A stretch of 64,000 nucleotides of DNA from positions 2,914,001 to 2,978,000 of the forward strand of contig NZ_PDJG01000001.1 in the NCBI RefSeq assembly GCF_002564005.1. The letters are read 5' to 3'. The position numbers and the translations under genes are program-made. Of the stretch, positions 44,771 to 53,543 are shown piece after piece (the stretch's first letter is position 1; each line of letters opens with the position of its first letter). The notes beneath the pieces were generated by a model. The model had not been told where the DNA came from. It ran no database searches and saw nothing but the letters and a program-made list of their open reading frames with translations. This DNA comes from Sanguibacter antarcticus (lineage in GTDB: Bacteria > Actinomycetota > Actinomycetes > Actinomycetales > Cellulomonadaceae).

Positions 44771-46165
44771 CTATACGGCAGGCTCTTCGACTGGCTGCGC
44801 CGCGATCCGCCGGTTGTCCCGGAGACGCATGACGACCGTGATGACGAACAGGGCGACCAGCGATGCCAGGATCCCGACGATGATGGCGACCTGCCCGCCT
44901 GCGCTCGAAAGGCCGCCGAGCGCGAGACCGAAGACGCCATAGTCGGCGTCGGAGAACGTCGCGTTGGACAGACCCATGTCCCCGAGGACAGGGAGCAGGA
45001 ACAGTGGAAGGAAGGTGATCGCCACACCGTTGGCGAAGGCGCCGAGGACCGCGCCCCTGCGCCCGCCGACGGCGTTGCCGATGACGCCGGACGCGGCGCC
45101 CGTCATGAAGTGCGCGACGACACCGGGGATGATGATCGCGGTTCCCAGAGCAACCATCCCGAGCATCCCGACGATTCCGCCGACGAAGCTGGCGATGAAC
45201 CCGATGAGCACGGCGTTCGGGGCGAAGGTGAACACGATGGGCACGTCGAGGGCGGGCTTGGCGTTCTTCACGAGCTTCTCGGAGATTCCCTTGAACGCTG
45301 GGACGATCTCGGCGAGCACCACGCGGACACCGGCGAGGATGATGAACACTCCTGCGGAGAACGTCGCAGCCTGGAGGAGCAGGTAGACGATGAAGTTCTG
45401 TCCGGCCGACAGCTCGGACTCGATGTAGCCGGCTCCGGCGAACACACCGACGATCACGTAGATGATCGCCATCGACAGGGCGACGATGACGGTGGTGTCT
45501 CGCAGGAAACCGAGGCCCTTGGGGAAGGTGATGTCTTCGGTGGACTTCGAGGTGCCCTTGCCGCGGGTGAGGCGTGCGACCCAACCGCTCAGGGCGATGC
45601 CCGCACCACCGGTGTGGCCGAGAGCGACGTCGTCGGTGCCTGTCACCTGGCGCATGAAGGGCTGCACGAGGGCGGGTGAGACGACCATGTAGATACCTTG
45701 GGCGATCGAGCCCCAGAGGATCACGGCCCAGGTGTCGAAGCCAGCGACCGAGAGGATCACCGCGAACATCGCGGCGATGTAGAACGCGACGTGCCCGGAG
45801 AGGTAGATGTACTTGAATCGAGTCGTGGCCGCCAGCACGATGTTGACGATCATGCCGAAGAAGAAGATCAGGGCTGCTGTCGACCCGTACTCGAGCAGTG
45901 CCTGGGCGACGATCGCCTCGTTGTTCGGCACCACTCCCTGGACGTCGAACGCCGTCTGGAACATCTCGCCGAAGGGGTTGAGTGCGCCGACGACGACGCC
46001 GGCACCAGCAGCGAGCACGAGGAAGCCGACGAGGGTCCGCACGGTCCCCTTGAGGACGTCGCTGAAGCTCTTCGACTGAGCGGAGAGACCGATGAGGGCG
46101 ATGAGGGCGACGATGACCGCCGGCTGGGTGAAGATGTCGAGAAAGACGTCAAGTACCGCGTCCAT
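44771..46165 (-). CDS. ulaA: PTS ascorbate-family EIIC transporter
   Basis: A 464-residue membrane permease of the UlaA/SgaT family with about 10-12 transmembrane helices. Family stretches include TRFKYIYLSGHVAFYIAAMF, VSPALVQPFMRQVTGTDDVA and GHTGGAGIALSGWVARLTRG. AGGAAG upstream of the ATG at 46163-46165 gives the start. It is the last gene of ulaC-ulaB-ulaA. The characterised substrate of the family is L-ascorbate, but the lactonase and phosphate-handling genes of the ascorbate pathway are absent here, so another sugar acid or polyol is possible. Confidence 0.9.
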   Translation of the reverse strand: MDAVLDVFLDIFTQPAVIVALIALIGLSAQSKSFSDVLKGTVRTLVGFLVLAAGAGVVVGALNPFGEMFQTAFDVQGVVPNNEAIVAQALLEYGSTAALIFFFGMIVNIVLAATTRFKYIYLSGHVAFYIAAMFAVILSVAGFDTWAVILWGSIAQGIYMVVSPALVQPFMRQVTGTDDVALGHTGGAGIALSGWVARLTRGKGTSKSTEDITFPKGLGFLRDTTVIVALSMAIIYVIVGVFAGAGYIESELSAGQNFIVYLLLQAATFSAGVFIILAGVRVVLAEIVPAFKGISEKLVKNAKPALDVPIVFTFAPNAVLIGFIASFVGGIVGMLGMVALGTAIIIPGVVAHFMTGAASGVIGNAVGGRRGAVLGAFANGVAITFLPLFLLPVLGDMGLSNATFSDADYGVFGLALGGLSSAGGQVAIIVGILASLVALFVITVVMRLRDNRRIAAQPVEEPAV

Positions 46166-46210
46166 GGGGAACTTCCTGTCTGGTGAGAGGGGTCGGGGAG
46201 GGGTGGGGGA

Positions 46211-46501
46211 CTAGCTGGTGGTGTGACCGTGCCGCTCGGCGGCAGACCGAACCTTCTCGCGGAGCTCGCCGAGGTCGATGATGCTCGTGAGAACGACGAC
46301 GTCGTCCAGGTGGCTCGCGGCCTCGGCGATGTCGCGACCGACGAACACGGCGTCTGCCTGGCTGGGGGCGACCGAGCCGAGGTCGGTATGGTCTACCTCG
46401 ATGCCGTCGATCTCGAGCTCCTTGAGCACCTTCTCGATGTTCATGTGAACCATGAAGCTGCTCCCGAGCCCCGTGCTGCACACTGCGAGGAACTTGGTCA
46501 T
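46211..46501 (-). CDS. ulaB: PTS EIIB, ascorbate family
   Basis: A 96-residue EIIB with the phosphorylated cysteine C8 in MTKFLAVCSTGLGSSFMV, typical of the SgaB/UlaB group. It passes phosphate from EIIA (UlaC) to the sugar during uptake by UlaA. The ATG overlaps the ulaC stop codon by four bases. Confidence 0.93.
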   Translation of the reverse strand: MTKFLAVCSTGLGSSFMVHMNIEKVLKELEIDGIEVDHTDLGSVAPSQADAVFVGRDIAEAASHLDDVVVLTSIIDLGELREKVRSAAERHGHTTS

Positions 46502-46950
46502 GACTGCTCTCCTGCCATCAGGACCACCAGGGCGGCGGTCGCGTCGGGTGCCGCGAGGAGTGCCTCGCGGGCGGTCTCGTCAGACAGCAGGACGCCGAGG
46601 CGTGCCATCGCTGCGAGGTGTGCGCTGCTGTCGGCCGCTGCGAGGCAGACGAACAGCGTGATCGGGTGCACTTCCTCGTCGTTGAGCAGCACCGGCTGGG
46701 GGGCCCAGAGGGCCGACATGCCTGTCTGGACGACGCCCATCTCGGGTCGGGCGTGGGCGAGGGCGATCTGGAAGCCGAGGTCGATGTATGTGCCACCGCC
46801 AGCGATCGAGGTGAGCATGGCGTCGACGTACTCGCGGGTGATCGCGCCGTCGTCGAGCAGCGGGGCGCTGACCTGTCCGATCGCGTCGCGCCAGCCGTCG
46901 ACGCGCTCTGGGAACAGCATGGTGCGCTCGTTGAGGTACTGAGTGAGCAT
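46498..46950 (-). CDS. ulaC: PTS EIIA, fructose/mannitol-ascorbate type
   Basis: A 150-residue EIIA. The phosphorylated histidine is H66 in IALAHARPEMGV, and VDAMLTSIAGGGTYIDLG precedes it as in PTS_EIIA_2 domains. It receives phosphate from HPr. First gene of the ula operon; a GntR operator-like site lies about 190 bp upstream. Confidence 0.92.
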   Translation of the reverse strand: MLTQYLNERTMLFPERVDGWRDAIGQVSAPLLDDGAITREYVDAMLTSIAGGGTYIDLGFQIALAHARPEMGVVQTGMSALWAPQPVLLNDEEVHPITLFVCLAAADSSAHLAAMARLGVLLSDETAREALLAAPDATAALVVLMAGEQS

Positions 46951-47138
46951 GGGGTCAGCCCTTCGGGATTGTGGTGCTGGGCGCGGGATGTCTGGTGGTG
47001 CGGTGGTGTTCGGTGATGAGTCGCACGCCGGTCGCCGCCGCTGCGTTGCGGTCTGAACCGTCCATGAGTCCCGTTCCTCACCCTCGCACGATCACCAAGC
47101 TGCTGTGCTCGGAGACCGATGATCACCTCGAGGACATC

Positions 47139-47156
47139 ATATTGTCATGATGAATT
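47139..47156 (-). promoter_or_regulatory. GntR-regulon operator candidate, ula operon
   Basis: The minus strand reads AATTCATCATGACAATAT, matching at 17 of 18 positions the site at 48027-48044 before the transketolase gene. It lies in the 251-bp gap 46951-47201 between the GntR gene end and ulaC, which holds no gene, so it should belong to the ula promoter. Confidence 0.65.
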
Positions 47157-47201
47157 GTCAGACCGCAAGCCATCGTGCATCGATGCTGGTCAGGCGAAGG
47201 A

Positions 47202-47954
47202 TCAGGTGCGGTCGGGCTCGCCCGCACCGAGGCTGATGGCGATCTCGCTGTTGTCTGCGGTGTGCCGGGCGATCCCGAACGCCACGGCTGCCCCAGACGC
47301 CTCGTAGACCGACGACTCCATCGCGAGCACCACGGTGCCGTCCTCGACATGGAGGGCCCGAGCGATCCGGCCGTCAGGACGGTCGAGGCGCACGAGCAGG
47401 TCGTTACGGACCAGAGTGATGCCGTAGTCCCGGTCGAGGTGGTCGAACAGCGACCCGTGCGACAGGTCGGCGTCGAGGAGCGCCTTGAAGCGTCCGGCCG
47501 GGAGGTAGGTGTAGACGTGCTGGTGCAGCAGCCCGTTGACGAACCGCAGGCGCTCGAGCTCGATGAGCTCGTCGGCCGGGTTGAGGCCGAGGGCCGTTGC
47601 GGCGGTGATGTCCCGGACGACGTGGTTCGAGAGCACCTCGGTGGTCACCGTGCGTCCCAGCGCGGACTGCTGGCGGAAGAATCCGGTCACCCGGTCGGCA
47701 AAGGTCTCGCGAACCTGCTGCGTGTAGCGACGCTCTGCTACGAAGGTCCCTCGCCCCTGCTCGCGCACGATGAGGCCTTCACGGATGAGGTCGTCGACCG
47801 CGCGCCGGACGGTGATGCGGCTGACGCCGTACTCCTGGCACAGGACGGGTTCGGTGGGCAGCTGCTCGCCCGGCTCCATCGAGCCGATCCGTCGCTGCAG
47901 GTGATCTCGCACCGCGACATACTTCACCGTCCCCCCCGCTATCACTGTCTCCAT
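47202..47954 (-). CDS. GntR/HutC-family transcriptional regulator
   Basis: A 250-residue regulator. The winged helix has MEPGEQLPTEPVLCQEYGVS and RITVRRAVDDLIREGLIVRE (residues about 25-70); the C-terminal UTRA ligand domain runs from about 90 to 245. It probably senses a sugar phosphate made by the PTS pathway. It is divergent from the transketolase gene and upstream of the ula operon on the same strand; similar 18-bp sites lie before both units and TTCATTATGTCGT (47961-47973) before its own start. Confidence 0.9.
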   Translation of the reverse strand: METVIAGGTVKYVAVRDHLQRRIGSMEPGEQLPTEPVLCQEYGVSRITVRRAVDDLIREGLIVREQGRGTFVAERRYTQQVRETFADRVTGFFRQQSALGRTVTTEVLSNHVVRDITAATALGLNPADELIELERLRFVNGLLHQHVYTYLPAGRFKALLDADLSHGSLFDHLDRDYGITLVRNDLLVRLDRPDGRIARALHVEDGTVVLAMESSVYEASGAAVAFGIARHTADNSEIAISLGAGEPDRT

Positions 47955-48005
47955 CAGGGTTTCATTATGTCGTCCTGCTGATGCTGGCGTCCACCTTGCC
48001 GAAAA

Positions 48006-48044
48006 CTCATCATGACGATAGGTTCTAATTCATCATGACCATAT
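48006..48044. promoter_or_regulatory. tandem GntR operator candidates before the transketolase gene
   Basis: CTCATCATGACGATA (48006-48020) and AATTCATCATGACCATAT (48027-48044) repeat the TCATCATGAC core 22 bp apart, about two helical turns. The second matches the ula operon site. They lie in the divergent promoter region of the GntR gene and the transketolase gene. Confidence 0.65.
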
Positions 48045-48064
48045 AACGATTAGAGGAGGCTGTC

Positions 48065-50095
48065 ATGACAGCACCTGTCACTACCTCGTTGGACGAGCGC
48101 GCAGTGACTGCGGCTCGAGTCCTCGCTCTCGACGCGATCGAGGCTGCGAAGTCCGGCCACCCGGGTGCAGCGCTGGCGCTCGCACCGGTCGCGGACCTGC
48201 TGTTCCAGAAGCACATCCGCCACGATCCCCACGACCCGTCCTGGGCCGGCCGCGACAGGTTCGTGCTCTCGTGCGGCCACGCGAGCATGCTGCTTTACAC
48301 CCAGCTCTTCCTCACCGGCTACGACCTCTCGCTCGACGACATCGCGTCGTTCCGCACGCTGCACTCCCGGACCCCGGGCCACCCCGAGCTCGGCATGACG
48401 CCCGGGGTCGACGCAACCACCGGCCCGCTCGGCCAAGGCATCACGATGGCGGTCGGCATGGCGATGGCCTTCCAGCGCGAACGTGCCGTCTACGACCCCG
48501 AGGGGCTCATAGGATCGCCCTTCGACAGGCACGTGTGGGTGCTCGCCTCTGACGGCGACCTCCAGGAGGGTATCTCTTACGAGGCGGGTGCGCTCGCCGG
48601 GCGCCACCAGCTCGACAACCTCACCGTCGTCTATGACGACAACGACATCCAGATCGAGGGCTCCACCACACTCACGTGGAGCGAGGACGTCGGCGCACGT
48701 TTTGCTGCACAGGGCTGGCGTGTGTCGCGGGTGTCCCGCGCAGTCTCGGGCGACATCGACGTCCCGGCGCTCGACACCGTGCTCAGCAGTCGTACCGACG
48801 ACGGCCGACCCCACCTCGTGGTCCTCAAGTCCGAGATCGCCTGGCCCGCACCGAACGCCCGCGGCACCGCCGCCTCGCACGGGGCGCCGCTCGGCACCTC
48901 CGAGGTCTCCGAGGTCCGCGCCGCGCTGGGTGTCACCACCGGCCCCTTCGAGCTAGACCCCGAAGCCGTCGCTCACACGCGTCGAGCGGTCGCTCGCGGT
49001 GCCCGGCTGCACACCGAGTGGGACCAGCGCATGTCCGCCTGGGCCGCCGCGCACCCCGATCTCGACACCCAGTGGCGGACCGCGCAGGCACGAGAGCTCC
49101 CGGACGACCTCGCCGCGTCCCTCCCTGTCTTCGAGGTCGGCTCTGTCCTCGCGACACGAGATGCGTCCGGCCAGGTCATCCAGGCGCTCGCCGCTCGACT
49201 GCCCGACCTGGTGGGCGGTTCCGCCGACCTCGCGGAGCCGAACCGGACCGCGATCGCCGGCTCGCACAGCTTCTTGCCCGAGGGCGAGGGGCGCACCGGG
49301 CGCAACATCCACTGGGGAGTACGAGAGCACGCCATGGCGGCGGCGATGAACGGCATGCTCCTCGCGGGCGGCACGCGGCCGTTCGGCGGCACCTTCCTCG
49401 TGTTCTCCGACTACCAGCGCCCGGCTATCCGGCTGGCGGCCCTCATGGGTCTTCCCGCGATCTACGTGTGGTCTCACGACTCGATCGCTCTCGGCCAGGA
49501 CGGCCCGACCCACCAGCCGATCGAGCACCTCACCAGCCTGCGCGCCATGCCTGGACTCACCACGATCCGCCCAGCCGACGCGAACGAGACGGCCGCGGCG
49601 TGGCTCGTGGCGCTCGAGCAGGACGGCCCGACAGGACTCGTCCTCTGCCGTCAGCCGCTCCGCACCCTTGACCTGCCGCTCGAGCAGGTCACCGAGGGGG
49701 TCCGCCGCGGAGCGTACGTCGTGAGCGACGACGCGGACGCGGACGCGGTCGTCATCGCGACCGGCAGCGAGCTCGAGCTCGCCGTCGAGGCTGCTGAACG
49801 TGTCCGTGCCGCAGGGACCCGTGTCCGGGTCGTGAGCATGCCCTCGCGCGAGCTGTTCGAACGTCAGGACGCTGGGTACCGCGAGTCGGTCCTGCCTGCG
49901 GCGCTCACTGCTCGCGTCGTCGTCGAGGCAGCCTCGACCTACGGGTGGCGTGACATCGCCGGCGACCGCGGCGTCCTGGTCGGCATCGACCAGTTCGGTC
50001 TCTCTGCACCTGCCGGCGACGCACAGCACGAGCTCGGTATGACGGTCGACAGGGTGGTCCAGGCCATCGAGACCGCCATGGTCGGCAAGCGCTGA
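48065..50095 (+). CDS. tkt: transketolase, full length
   Basis: A 676-residue thiamine-diphosphate enzyme with both halves: DAIEAAKSGHPGAALALAPV, GPLGQGITMAVGMAMAF, VLASDGDLQEGISYEAGALA (GDG motif for cofactor binding) and, in the pyrimidine half, GVREHAMAAAMNGMLL with the catalytic Glu, then SHDSIALGQDGPTHQPIEHL. It interconverts pentose and triose/tetrose phosphates. GAGGAGG before the ATG gives strong translation. As an extra copy tied to a PTS and regulator, it is probably specialised for catabolism of the imported sugar through xylulose-5-phosphate. Confidence 0.94.
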   Translation: MTAPVTTSLDERAVTAARVLALDAIEAAKSGHPGAALALAPVADLLFQKHIRHDPHDPSWAGRDRFVLSCGHASMLLYTQLFLTGYDLSLDDIASFRTLHSRTPGHPELGMTPGVDATTGPLGQGITMAVGMAMAFQRERAVYDPEGLIGSPFDRHVWVLASDGDLQEGISYEAGALAGRHQLDNLTVVYDDNDIQIEGSTTLTWSEDVGARFAAQGWRVSRVSRAVSGDIDVPALDTVLSSRTDDGRPHLVVLKSEIAWPAPNARGTAASHGAPLGTSEVSEVRAALGVTTGPFELDPEAVAHTRRAVARGARLHTEWDQRMSAWAAAHPDLDTQWRTAQARELPDDLAASLPVFEVGSVLATRDASGQVIQALAARLPDLVGGSADLAEPNRTAIAGSHSFLPEGEGRTGRNIHWGVREHAMAAAMNGMLLAGGTRPFGGTFLVFSDYQRPAIRLAALMGLPAIYVWSHDSIALGQDGPTHQPIEHLTSLRAMPGLTTIRPADANETAAAWLVALEQDGPTGLVLCRQPLRTLDLPLEQVTEGVRRGAYVVSDDADADAVVIATGSELELAVEAAERVRAAGTRVRVVSMPSRELFERQDAGYRESVLPAALTARVVVEAASTYGWRDIAGDRGVLVGIDQFGLSAPAGDAQHELGMTVDRVVQAIETAMVGKR

Positions 50096-50177
50096 GCGCA
50101 CCCGTCCCACCCTGCGGGCGCCAGCCGACGACCCGGCCGGCGCCCGCATCGTCAGCACCCATCTCTCGAGGAGCCCC

Positions 50178-50438
50178 ATGCCCACCCGTACTGTCACCAT
50201 CGGCTCGCCCTCCGGTCTGCACGCACGTCCCGCTTCTGACGTGTCGAAGGCCGCAGCAGCAGCGGGAGCGACCGTGCTCATCGGTCGCACTGGCCAACCG
50301 GGCGTCGACGCCTCGAGCATCCTCATGCTCATGAGCCTCGCGCTCGGTGCCGGCGAGCAGGTCGAGCTGACCAGCGACGACGAGACGGGCCTCGACGTCG
50401 TGGCCGAGCTCGTCGCGTCCGACTCGGACGCCGAGTGA
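50178..50438 (+). CDS. ptsH: PTS phosphocarrier protein HPr
   Basis: An 86-residue HPr. H15 in GSPSGLHARPAS is the phosphorylated histidine, and SSILMLMSLALGAG contains the region of the regulatory serine. It relays phosphate from enzyme I to EIIA proteins. It follows the transketolase gene by 82 bp and overlaps the enzyme I gene. Confidence 0.94.
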   Translation: MPTRTVTIGSPSGLHARPASDVSKAAAAAGATVLIGRTGQPGVDASSILMLMSLALGAGEQVELTSDDETGLDVVAELVASDSDAE

Positions 50439-52153
50439 CCACCCGTGCGGGCGCCCGGACCCTCGTGGGGGTGGGCGTCGGACGCCGCGCCGTCATCGGC
50501 CCGGTCGTCCTCGTCCGTTCCCCGGCTCCCGCACCGGGAGATGCCCCCGTGCTCCGGGACGGCACGCCCGTCTCTGCCGGAGCGCTGCCGGGTGTCGTCG
50601 CAGACGCCTTCGCGCACGTCCATGCCGACCTCGCAGACCGGGCAGCGCGCGCCAGCGGGAGCGTCGCCAACGTGCTGACAGCGACCGCGCAGATCGCCAG
50701 CGACCCGGCGCTGATCGCAGGAGTGCAGCAGAAGATCGCCGAAGGTACTGCTCCGGTCGCCGCTGTGCACGCCGTCGTCGACGTCTTCGTCGACATGTTC
50801 GAGAGCGCTGGCGGGCTGCTGGCCGAGCGGGTCATCGACCTGCACTCCGTCCGTGACCGTGTGATCGCCGCCGTCCTCGGCCTGCCCGCACCAGGCGTAC
50901 CCGAGCTGACCGTCCCCGCTGTCGTCGTCGCCCGGGACCTCGCACCGGCAGACACGGCCGCGCTCGACCTCGACAAGGTCCTCGCGATCGTCACAGAGCT
51001 CGGCGGACCGACCAGTCACACCGCCATCATCGCTGGCCAGCTCGGATGGCCCTGCGTCGTCCAGGTCGCCGGTGCTGGCGACCTTCCCGACGGTGCGACG
51101 GTCCTCGTCGACGCGCAGTCCGGGACGATCGTCGTCGACCCGGACCCTGCCGCCGTCGCCGCGGTCGCGGACCGTGCCGCAGCCGAGGAGATCCTCGCGC
51201 ACGACAACGCCCCAGCCACGACCGCTGATGGTCACGGCGTCGACCTCCTCGCCAACATCGGCACGGTAGCCGACGCCGACCTGGCAGCGGCCCGCACCGA
51301 CGCCCGGACGGTGGCCGGCAGCGGCTTGTTCCGGACCGAGGTGCTGTTCCTCAACGCCCAGCAGGCCCCTACGGTCGAGGAGCAACGGCGCGAGTACGCA
51401 GCAGCGCTCGCCGCCTTCGGCGACCGCAAGGTCGTGGTCCGTACGCTCGACGCGGGGGCAGACAAGCCCCTCGCCTTCGCGACGCTGCCCGACGAGGAGA
51501 ACCCGGCCCTCGGTGTCCGTGGGTACCGGGTCAGACGAGTGCATCCCCATCTGCTCAGCGACCAGCTGACCGCGCTCGCTGACGCAGCCGGCGAGGGTGG
51601 GACCCAGCCATGGGTGATGGCACCGATGATCGCGACGGTCGCGGAGGCTCGTGCCTTTGCGGCGGACGCACGTGCGGCTGGGATCGGTACGGTCGGCATC
51701 ATGATCGAGGTCCCAGCGGCCGCCCTGCGTGCCCGTGACCTGCTCCACGAGGTGGACTTCGTCTCGATCGGCACCAACGACCTCGCGCAGTACACGATGG
51801 CTACCGACCGGCTCCGTGGTGAGCTCGCTGATCTGCTGGACCCGTGGCAGCCAGCCGTGCTCGAGCTCGTCGCTCAGACCGCACGCGCCGGGCGCGAGCT
51901 CGGCAAGCCGGTCGGAGTGTGCGGGGAGTCGGCAGCAGACCCGCTCATGGCGCTCGTGCTCGTGGGACTCGGCGTCACGAGCCTGTCGATGTCATCGGGG
52001 GCGGTGCCTGCTGTGCGCTTCGCGCTGCGTCAGCACACGCTCGAGCAGTGCCAGGCGATGGCCCGTGCCGCGCTCGGTGCGGACGACCCATCCCGCGCTC
52101 GTCGCGGCGTCGTCGAGCTCCTTGAACCTCGCGCCGTACAGCTGCTCTCGTGA
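50435..52153 (+). CDS. ptsI: PTS enzyme I (phosphoenolpyruvate-protein phosphotransferase)
   Basis: A 572-residue enzyme I. The phosphohistidine is H195 in ELGGPTSHTAIIAGQLG; the PEP-binding barrel has GLFRTEVLFLN, VRTLDAGADKPLAF and FVSIGTNDLAQYTMATDR, and the catalytic Cys is in PVGVCGESAADP. The GTG start overlaps the HPr stop (GTGA). It supplies phosphate to HPr from phosphoenolpyruvate, so this island encodes a whole PTS. A hairpin follows. Confidence 0.94.
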   Translation: MTTRAGARTLVGVGVGRRAVIGPVVLVRSPAPAPGDAPVLRDGTPVSAGALPGVVADAFAHVHADLADRAARASGSVANVLTATAQIASDPALIAGVQQKIAEGTAPVAAVHAVVDVFVDMFESAGGLLAERVIDLHSVRDRVIAAVLGLPAPGVPELTVPAVVVARDLAPADTAALDLDKVLAIVTELGGPTSHTAIIAGQLGWPCVVQVAGAGDLPDGATVLVDAQSGTIVVDPDPAAVAAVADRAAAEEILAHDNAPATTADGHGVDLLANIGTVADADLAAARTDARTVAGSGLFRTEVLFLNAQQAPTVEEQRREYAAALAAFGDRKVVVRTLDAGADKPLAFATLPDEENPALGVRGYRVRRVHPHLLSDQLTALADAAGEGGTQPWVMAPMIATVAEARAFAADARAAGIGTVGIMIEVPAAALRARDLLHEVDFVSIGTNDLAQYTMATDRLRGELADLLDPWQPAVLELVAQTARAGRELGKPVGVCGESAADPLMALVLVGLGVTSLSMSSGAVPAVRFALRQHTLEQCQAMARAALGADDPSRARRGVVELLEPRAVQLLS

Positions 52154-52154
52154 G

Positions 52155-52190
52155 GCTCGGGCTCCCGCTCCGGTCGCGGAGAGCCCGGGC
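52155..52190 (+). terminator. hairpin after ptsI
   Basis: GCTCGGGCTC-CCGC (52155-52168) pairs with GCGG-GAGCCCGGGC (52176-52190, one mismatch and one bulge), two bases after the stop codon. Confidence 0.6.
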
Positions 52191-52309
52191 CTGGGCAATG
52201 TGCTGTGCGGCAAGTGATGCTGCGCGGCTAGATGGTGTGGGTCATGAGGTTGGTGACACGTGCGTGGAGGCGTGAGGCTGGGGCTGGTTCCCGCCGGCAG
52301 CGGGTTAGG

Positions 52310-53083
52310 TCAGCGCTGGTCCGCCGTCAAGGCGACGAAATTGCTGGGTTCGGTGAGCGGTCGCATCTCTGACCAGATGGTCTCTGACGGTTGCATGACG
52401 GCCAGCCAGTCATGGTCGGACCATTGAAGGACCACCGTTGTCGCTGATGACGTGCGTGACGCGGACGGATCGGTCGACGTGAGGAGTGCGAGGTCCAGAG
52501 TGACGCGATCCGCGGCGACGTCGACGAATCGGTATCCCGTGATCTGCGGGGCGCCAGGTGAGGTCGAGTCCGAGGTCTGCGCTGCTGTGCGAGAAATCGC
52601 CTCGATCACGCGTGGCTCGCGGACCGTTCGGCCCTCGAGCATCGTCCTGTCGCCGAACGAGTGCTGATCGGCCACCATTCCCACCGCAGCGAACAAGGCT
52701 CCGACCGGAGAATGGGCATAGCAGGTGTGCATGGTGTTCTCGGTCAGCCCTGGCCCGATCGCACTGTCGGTGGGGATCATCACCTCGTCTACGCGTTCCC
52801 ATGTCGCGGCTGGCGGCTCTGTGGGAACGGACTGGTCTCCAGCGACGAGCTCGCAAGCGGATTGATTCGGGTCGGTCAGAACCGGTAGTGCTCCCTGGTT
52901 GGGGTGTGTATCGCTCGGATCTTCAAAAGACCAGTCGATCGGTGCGTCAAGCTCGTCGTCACCTGACCCACTTGCTGCAAAGACGACGAGTATGCCTGCG
53001 ATCACCGTCCCGCCAACGATCAACCAGGTTCCCCAATGCCAAGGATCGTGTTCAGGCTCTTGTAGGTCACCACCAGTGCTCAT
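52310..53083 (-). CDS. membrane-anchored protein of unknown function, 257 aa
   Basis: A 257-residue protein with one N-terminal transmembrane helix (WGTWLIVGGTVIAGILVVFA, about 17-36) and an extracytoplasmic domain (HTCYAHSPVGALFAAVGMVA, ITGYRFVDVAADRVTLDLAL). It resembles unassigned proteins found in actinobacterial integrative elements (DUF8175-like). TACTCT lies seven bases before the ATG at 53081-53083, so it may be leaderless. It lies wholly between IS481-type ends. Confidence 0.65.
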   Translation of the reverse strand: MSTGGDLQEPEHDPWHWGTWLIVGGTVIAGILVVFAASGSGDDELDAPIDWSFEDPSDTHPNQGALPVLTDPNQSACELVAGDQSVPTEPPAATWERVDEVMIPTDSAIGPGLTENTMHTCYAHSPVGALFAAVGMVADQHSFGDRTMLEGRTVREPRVIEAISRTAAQTSDSTSPGAPQITGYRFVDVAADRVTLDLALLTSTDPSASRTSSATTVVLQWSDHDWLAVMQPSETIWSEMRPLTEPSNFVALTADQR

Positions 53084-53248
53084 GCACCTGAGAGTAGTCG
53101 GGTGGCGCGTCTTCCCGCCGACATTCAGGCCGAGCTCGTTCAGTCAGCAGAGCGCGGTCCGGTCCGAGCGATCGACGCCTGCGACAAGTGCGTCGAGGAC
53201 TTCTGGATGGGCCGTGCGAGAATTCCAAACCTCACGCCTTGACACCAA

Positions 53249-53266
53249 GAACAGACCCTCCATCGA
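53249..53266. repeat. 18-bp segment shared with 42171-42188
   Basis: Second exact copy of GAACAGACCCTCCATCGA, in the same orientation as the first. The minus strand again reads SYRxRWRVCS in frame. It lies inside the right part of scar B. Confidence 0.65.
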
Positions 53267-53543
53267 GCCCGGTACGACACACCCTGCGGGTCAGGCACGG
53301 GCGCAACCGTATCCAAGATGTTCTGGATCGTAAGTCGCGAATCCGGCTCTTGACGATCGAGGATGTAGCAAGGTGGGTGCATCGATGCAGGGGGCAGCGG
53401 CTTTCGATGATCGTTCACGGAACAGCGAACACGGCGTTACGTGCGTCATGACACAGAACAACTAGTCTTCGCCGCGAACTGAAGCTTGACAAGGCGCGAG
53501 GCTGAGTACTTTTTCCCCCGGATGTCCCACCGGTAGGTGGTGC

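Larger units (their letters stand above)
52229..53464. mobile_element. IS481-type scar B, 1236 bp, carrying a membrane-protein gene
   Basis: The left end TGGTGTGGGTCATGAGGTTG (from 52233) and the right end, complementary to TGTTCTGTGTCATGACG (53443-53460), are each next to CTAG (52228-52231; 53462-53465). The ends match those of scars A and C but the left one has several mismatches. The size is near that of a complete IS481-family element, but no transposase is present; instead there is a membrane-protein gene. The 3' part (53084-53460, no intact gene) has the segment shared with scar A. Confidence 0.5.

Noticed and set aside
48953..51748. 931-codon open frame on the minus strand opposite tkt, ptsH and ptsI
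   Set aside because: It is antisense to three well-conserved genes; its translation is Asp/Arg/Gly-rich without motifs, as expected from high-GC third-position bias.
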